The notes under the pieces are model-generated. The model was not told where the DNA came from and did no database searches. It worked only from the letters and a program-made list of their open reading frames with translations. This document shows positions 23,729 to 27,317 of a stretch of 27,317 nt of DNA, in pieces (the first letter of the stretch is position 1; each line of letters opens with the position of its first letter). Position numbers and translations under genes: made by a program. Source of the stretch: QYOJ01 sp043810345 (GTDB lineage Bacteria; Bacteroidota; Bacteroidia; Bacteroidales; FEN-979); NCBI GenBank assembly GCA_043810345.1, contig JBDROF010000080.1:1-27317 (forward strand), given 5' to 3'.

Positions 23729-24877
23729 TCAGATAGATAATAAAAACCTACGATAATTCACCGCCTGAAGGGTTGAATCCAGTTGTATCGATTCCCCCTG
23801 GTATATTACGTACCCTTTTGAACCGGGAGGAAGAAGCTTTGTCAATCCGTTGTGAAAATGCGGCTTATAAGTATAACTGGCCTTGATTTCAATATATGTT
23901 GCATCGCTCCCCGATTCCATGACCAGATCGATCTCATCCCCATGACTGGTCCGAATGAAATGGATCGCAAACGGATTCCCGGAGTGAAACTTGGCTTTAA
24001 GCACTTCCGAAATGATATAATTCTCAAAAACAGGCCCGTACATCAAACTTTTTTCCCAATCGATTTGTGTGGCAATACCAAGGAAAGAGTCAAGTAATCC
24101 AGTATCATAAAAATAGACTTTCGGGCTTTTTATCATCCTCTTTCCAAGATTTACATGGTACGGATGAAGCGAGAATATCAGGTAAGAAGCCTCCAGCACC
24201 GACAACCAGCGACGCAGGGTGTTCACCGCGACACCAATATCCCGCGACATCGAGGATAAATTCAGTGTTTGCCCCACCGTTACCGCCAGTGATCGGATAA
24301 ATAAACCAAATGCATGTAAATCGGTGATGTTCATCAACTGCCGGAGGTCTTTTTGCAGGTAGGTTTCTATATATGCCCTATACCAAAGGTCACTATGTGT
24401 GTATTCCCGGGTGACCAGTTCAGGATAACCACCTTTATAGATGGATTCAGGCTGTCTTTGTTGAGGTATTTCAGAAAACTGGAACGGAAGAAGCGGGATC
24501 AATCCAATCCGGCCAGCCAGGCTTTCTGAAACATATTTCCCAAGTAAAAACTGCCCGGATCCTGTCAGGATGAATCTCCCGTACTGATCACGGTCATCAT
24601 CCACAGCCATTTTAATCTGAGGAAACAATTCCGGGATATACTGGACCTCGTCAAATATCACCTTTCCGGGATGCATTCGCATAAACCGCACAGGATCATC
24701 ATAAAACAATTGTCTGACCTGAAAATCATCAAATGTTACATACTGGTATTCATCGCTGAACATATGTTTCAGCATGGTGGATTTTCCCGATTGCCGAGGT
24801 CCGGCAATACCGACAACAGGAAATGCCTGCAAATACTCCCGGGTCAGTTGTTCAGCCACTCTGGGCAGATAAATCAT
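23729..24877 (-). CDS. AAA+ ATPase with DUF4143 domain
   Basis: The start is placed at ATG 24877 (382 residues), because the upstream in-frame TTG at 24904 lies inside the predicted -7 box. Walker A is GPRQSGKST (about 26-34) and Walker B is KVIFDEVQY. The sensor-like ILTGSGQF comes next. The C-terminal DUF4143 part has GGYPE, YIETYLQKDLRQL, VYFYDTGLLDSFLG and IEIKASYT with a PD-(D/E)XK-like GDEIDLV. This family is common in Bacteroidota and archaea; cellular roles are poorly defined and toxin-like or regulatory functions have been proposed. No partner gene is adjacent. Length is normal. Confidence 0.88.
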   Translation of the reverse strand: MIYLPRVAEQLTREYLQAFPVVGIAGPRQSGKSTMLKHMFSDEYQYVTFDDFQVRQLFYDDPVRFMRMHPGKVIFDEVQYIPELFPQIKMAVDDDRDQYGRFILTGSGQFLLGKYVSESLAGRIGLIPLLPFQFSEIPQQRQPESIYKGGYPELVTREYTHSDLWYRAYIETYLQKDLRQLMNITDLHAFGLFIRSLAVTVGQTLNLSSMSRDIGVAVNTLRRWLSVLEASYLIFSLHPYHVNLGKRMIKSPKVYFYDTGLLDSFLGIATQIDWEKSLMYGPVFENYIISEVLKAKFHSGNPFAIHFIRTSHGDEIDLVMESGSDATYIEIKASYTYKPHFHNGLTKLLPPGSKGYVIYQGESIQLDSTLQAVNYRRFLLSI

Positions 24878-24901
24878 TGGTGTAAATTTTACATCTGACT
24901 G

Positions 24902-24909
24902 CAAATATA
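24902..24909 (-). promoter_or_regulatory. -7 box of the DUF4143 gene
   Basis: The minus-strand TATATTTG matches TAnnTTTG exactly and lies 24 nt before ATG 24877. It contains the TTG at 24904 that would otherwise be the longest-frame start. No clear -33 TTG is seen. Confidence 0.45.
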
Positions 24910-24992
24910 CACATAAAATACCAGAATCTAACAGGATCTGCCACTCTCACCAACAATAAGATCAGGATCGCCTCTATTAAAACTCTCATTCC

Positions 24993-25034
24993 TTATGCCT
25001 CATGGCTGATGGCTAATCGCAAATCACTATTCAT
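24993..25034. repeat. Degenerate 7-bp array (TNATGGC type)
   Basis: In-phase heptamers read TTATGCC, TCATGGC, TGATGGC, TAATCGC, AAATCAC and TATTCAT. No two are identical but neighbours differ by few bases. It lies between the divergent DUF4143 and helicase promoters. The rest of 24910-25066 shows nothing recognisable. Confidence 0.5.
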
Positions 25035-25066
25035 AAATAAAAAACAGTTAATCCAAATATTAGTTG

Positions 25067-25232
25067 TAATTTTGCAAATCCTTTTGAAAGATTGTATCTC
25101 AATCTGTTTGTAATCCCCCCACCTTTACAACCGAGTAAGTCCTACAGTTTTTAGAAAGTCGACCGGAGGCTGATTCTATTGTGTCAGTTTTCGGAGTTTC
25201 CTAATAGTATCCATTTAATACCAACACTGGTA
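25067..25232 (+). promoter_or_regulatory. Promoter and long leader of the DEAD-box helicase gene
   Basis: TAATTTTG (25067-25074) matches the -7 box exactly, with a weak -33. The leader to ATG 25233 is about 150 nt. It contains two short potential hairpins: AGATTG/CAATCT (25089-25105) and TTGTAA/TTACAA (25108-25130). Long structured leaders are known on cold-induced helicase genes, so temperature or autoregulation is possible. Confidence 0.45.
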
Positions 25233-26378
25233 ATGAAATTTGAACATTTGAATCTTATTGATCCTTTATTACAGGCTATTCATAAGAAAGGGTTCCTGAA
25301 CCCTACACCAATTCAGGAAAAAGCCATTCCTTCCATCCTGCAGGGCAAAGACCTGTTTGGCTGTGCCCAGACAGGGACCGGAAAAACTGCCGCCTTTGTC
25401 CTCCCGATCCTTCACTTGATGGAGACCGAAAAGAACCGACAAAGCCGGCGTGCCATCCGGACACTCGTGCTGGCTCCTACCCGTGAACTTGCTTCACAGA
25501 TCAGCGCTGAATTCGCAAACTATAGTAAAAACCTGCAAATAAGGCTGCTTACAGTCTACGGAGGGGTCTCCCAACGGCAACAAACCAATGCCCTGCAGAA
25601 GGGAATTGACATCCTGGTTGCAACTCCCGGACGGTTACTGGATCTTATCCAGCAGGGATATATTCACCTCGGCCACGTGGAGTTCTTTGTGCTGGACGAA
25701 GCCGACCGGATGCTTGATATGGGTTTTATCCATGATATCAAGCGGATCCAAAAAGAACTTCCGGCCCGAAAACAAACCATGCTGTTTTCAGCTACCACCA
25801 CGCCTGAAATCCGGAAGCTGGCCGCTGCCATGCTGAATAACCCGGTACAGATCAACCTGGCACCCGATCCCACACCTCCGGTTCTCGTCTCGCAATCGGT
25901 TTATCATGTCAACCAGGAAAATAAAAAACTGCTGCTGACTCATCTGCTGCAGGATGATGTCATTACGCAGGCCCTGGTTTTTACCCGAACAAAACGGGGA
26001 GCGGAAAATGTGGTAAAGAATTTGAGCCGGATGGGCATCAAGGCCGATGCCATTCATGGGAATAAATCGCAACTGGCCCGCGAGAAAGCCCTCTTCGCAT
26101 TCAAGACCCGTCGCATCCGTATCCTGGTAGCTACGGATGTGGCTTCACGGGGTATCGATATCGATCAGCTCTCGCATGTGATCAACTTTGAGATCCCTGA
26201 AGAGGCAGAAACCTATGTGCACCGTATCGGCCGGACTGGCAGGGCCGGTCAGGCAGGAGCCGCCCTCTCTTTCTGCGCAGTCAACGAGAAGCCATATCTG
26301 AAGAATATCCATAAATTGATCAGACAAAATATTGACGTCATTCACACTCATCCATTTGCCTTAACCCAAAGAAATTAA
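25233..26378 (+). CDS. rhlE: DEAD-box ATP-dependent RNA helicase, RhlE type
   Basis: The ATG at 25233 begins MKFEHLNLIDPLLQAI, the normal start just before the Q motif; an in-frame ATG at 25179 adds 18 unlikely residues. All motifs are present: AQTGTGKT (45-52), PTRELASQI, TPGRLLDLI, DEAD (155-158), SAT (186-188), ALVFTRTKRGAENV, ILVATDVASRGIDI and YVHRIGRTGRAG. It unwinds short RNA duplexes, with roles in ribosome assembly and RNA decay. At 381 residues it has only a minimal C-terminal tail, as in short RhlE-like proteins. The symbol is by family and not proven orthology. Confidence 0.93.
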   Translation: MKFEHLNLIDPLLQAIHKKGFLNPTPIQEKAIPSILQGKDLFGCAQTGTGKTAAFVLPILHLMETEKNRQSRRAIRTLVLAPTRELASQISAEFANYSKNLQIRLLTVYGGVSQRQQTNALQKGIDILVATPGRLLDLIQQGYIHLGHVEFFVLDEADRMLDMGFIHDIKRIQKELPARKQTMLFSATTTPEIRKLAAAMLNNPVQINLAPDPTPPVLVSQSVYHVNQENKKLLLTHLLQDDVITQALVFTRTKRGAENVVKNLSRMGIKADAIHGNKSQLAREKALFAFKTRRIRILVATDVASRGIDIDQLSHVINFEIPEEAETYVHRIGRTGRAGQAGAALSFCAVNEKPYLKNIHKLIRQNIDVIHTHPFALTQRN

Positions 26379-26396
26379 GGAATGTACTCCCGTAGA

Positions 26397-26433
26397 GATT
26401 TCTTATTTCGAATTTCTGATTTTCCTAATTTCC
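26397..26433. repeat. Degenerate 7-bp array (NATTTCN type) between convergent genes
   Basis: Heptamers GATTTCT, TATTTCG, AATTTCT and GATTTTC run in phase (26397-26424). After a 2-bp slip AATTTCC follows (26427-26433). It lies between the helicase and PhzF genes, whose stops face each other. Confidence 0.5.
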
Positions 26434-26459
26434 TGATGACCAGGGACACCCAATCATCA

Positions 26460-27248
26460 TCATAAATCAATATAAATTTCTCCCTTCAGATAGGTCACCG
26501 CTTTCCCGGAGATCTCCACGCGGCCGTCCTTCATAGTCAACCTTAGATGGCCTTTTCGCTTCGAGAGTTGCATGGCGTTGTGCACCTGTTTGTTAAGTCT
26601 CTTCGACCAGTATGGGGTCAGAGAAGTATGAGCTGAACCTGTTACATGATCCTCGGGTACTCCCACCTGCGGAGCGAAAAAGCGGGAGACAAAATCAACT
26701 GCATCACCAGGAGCAGTAATGATCACCCCCCGGGCTTCCGTCTCCATCAGTTTATGCTGGTTGGGTTTCATTTTTTCGATCTCCTGCTGAGAGGCATATA
26801 CCAGCATGTAGTCTGTTTTTCCCTTGAACGCAAGGAGCGGCTTCCGGCCGATTGCCTCAGCCAGGTCATCCGGAGGGCTTACTTTTTTCATGGTATCTAT
26901 TGGGAAATCCAGGGTCAGCAGATCCCCATCCCGCCTGACCCGCAGGATGCCGCTTTTCGACTGGAATTCGAGCAGATCTCCCGCGAAATCCAGGTGATGG
27001 AACAGGACGTGGGCTGTGGCGAGGGTCGCGTGACCGCAAAGATCCACTTCGGCCAGCGGAGTGAACCAGCGGATATGGAATCCTGACGGTTCCTTAACGA
27101 AAAATGCTGTTTCGGCCAGGTTGTTCTCGGCAGAAATATTTTGCATTACCTGATCGGGAAGCCAGTTCTCAAGGGGGACAACCGCCGCCGGATTGCCGCC
27201 AAAGAGGTGGTCGGTGAAGGCATCGACCTGGAAAATGGGGAAAGTCAT
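26460..27248 (-). CDS. PhzF-family isomerase-like protein
   Basis: ATG 27248 gives 262 residues starting MTFPIFQVDAFTDHLFGGNPAA, the canonical PhzF start; ATG 27266 would add MKKRLS. The two-fold PhzF fold is supported by the catalytic Glu46 in NNLAETAFF, the RWFTPLAEVDLCGHATLATA region and, in the second half, GVPEDHVTGSAHTSLTPYW. PhzF proper isomerises a phenazine precursor, but most relatives act on unknown small molecules. No phenazine genes are nearby, so only the family can be stated. Confidence 0.92.
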   Translation of the reverse strand: MTFPIFQVDAFTDHLFGGNPAAVVPLENWLPDQVMQNISAENNLAETAFFVKEPSGFHIRWFTPLAEVDLCGHATLATAHVLFHHLDFAGDLLEFQSKSGILRVRRDGDLLTLDFPIDTMKKVSPPDDLAEAIGRKPLLAFKGKTDYMLVYASQQEIEKMKPNQHKLMETEARGVIITAPGDAVDFVSRFFAPQVGVPEDHVTGSAHTSLTPYWSKRLNKQVHNAMQLSKRKGHLRLTMKDGRVEISGKAVTYLKGEIYIDL

Positions 27249-27276
27249 TGACAGTCGTTTTTTCATAAGTCAAAAG

Positions 27277-27317
27277 AACACAGATGACACGGATCATACA
27301 GATTTTCACGGATTCAG
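27277..27317. repeat. 9-10-bp periodic array at the window end
   Basis: Units AACACAGAT, GACACGGAT, CATACAGAT and TTTCACGGAT share the ending CRGAT. The array lies just upstream of the PhzF start and probably continues outside the window. Confidence 0.55.

Noticed and set aside
24878..24904. TTG start at 24904 for the DUF4143 protein
   Set aside because: It lies inside an exact -7 box, and the family-like sequence begins at ATG 24877.
25179..25232. Upstream ATG 25179 for the helicase
   Set aside because: The added 18 residues are unlike the family, and ATG 25233 falls directly before the Q motif.

Overview
The window looks like a chromosomal segment from a Bacteroidota bacterium, probably Bacteroidales-like. 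The evidence is two large surface proteins with type IX secretion (T9SS) C-terminal sorting domains, a T9SS-type pseudogene, repeated exact matches to the Bacteroidota promoter (-33 TTG, 19-21 bp, -7 TAnnTTTG), mostly absent Shine-Dalgarno sequences, a TPR-containing histidine kinase, and a DUF4143 ATPase. No rRNA, tRNA, transposase or CRISPR array was recognised.

Layout. (1) 1-1.6 kb, minus strand: a small phage remnant. It holds a partial structural gene and a major-capsid-like gene that has lost its 5' end and carries one in-frame TAA. A degenerate 7-bp repeat array abuts the truncated end. (2) 1.7-6.95 kb, minus strand: a respiratory module read from one promoter at about 6.97 kb. It encodes a tetraheme cytochrome c, a Tat-exported four-cluster ferredoxin and an NrfD-type quinone-interacting membrane subunit, then a large DUF2339-like membrane protein and a secreted transglutaminase-like protein. 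No catalytic subunit is adjacent. (3) 7.05-12.2 kb: a T9SS pseudogene with an internal deletion but an intact promoter, a coiled-coil membrane protein, an SPFH/stomatin protein, an M49-like lipoprotein peptidase, and an O-methyltransferase-like gene invaded and flanked by short tandem repeats. (4) 12.3-23.5 kb, minus strand: a surface-protein and signalling block. It holds two paralogous T9SS adhesin-like proteins with a long near-identical DNA block, a fibre protein with an S74 self-cleaving chaperone domain, and a LuxR-type response regulator overlapped by its TPR histidine kinase. (5) 23.7-27.3 kb: a DUF4143 ATPase, a RhlE-type DEAD-box RNA helicase with a long leader, and a PhzF-family protein.

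Two patterns stand out. First, the fibre gene and the 1007-residue T9SS gene share an unusual promoter: paired GCTAACC direct repeats one helical turn apart, then exactly 31 bp, then a -7 box, with no -33 box. This implies joint activator control, and the neighbouring two-component pair is the obvious candidate. Second, at least six unrelated short tandem arrays with a 7-bp period lie between genes or, in the methyltransferase, inside a coding region. Their period is constant while their unit sequence changes.
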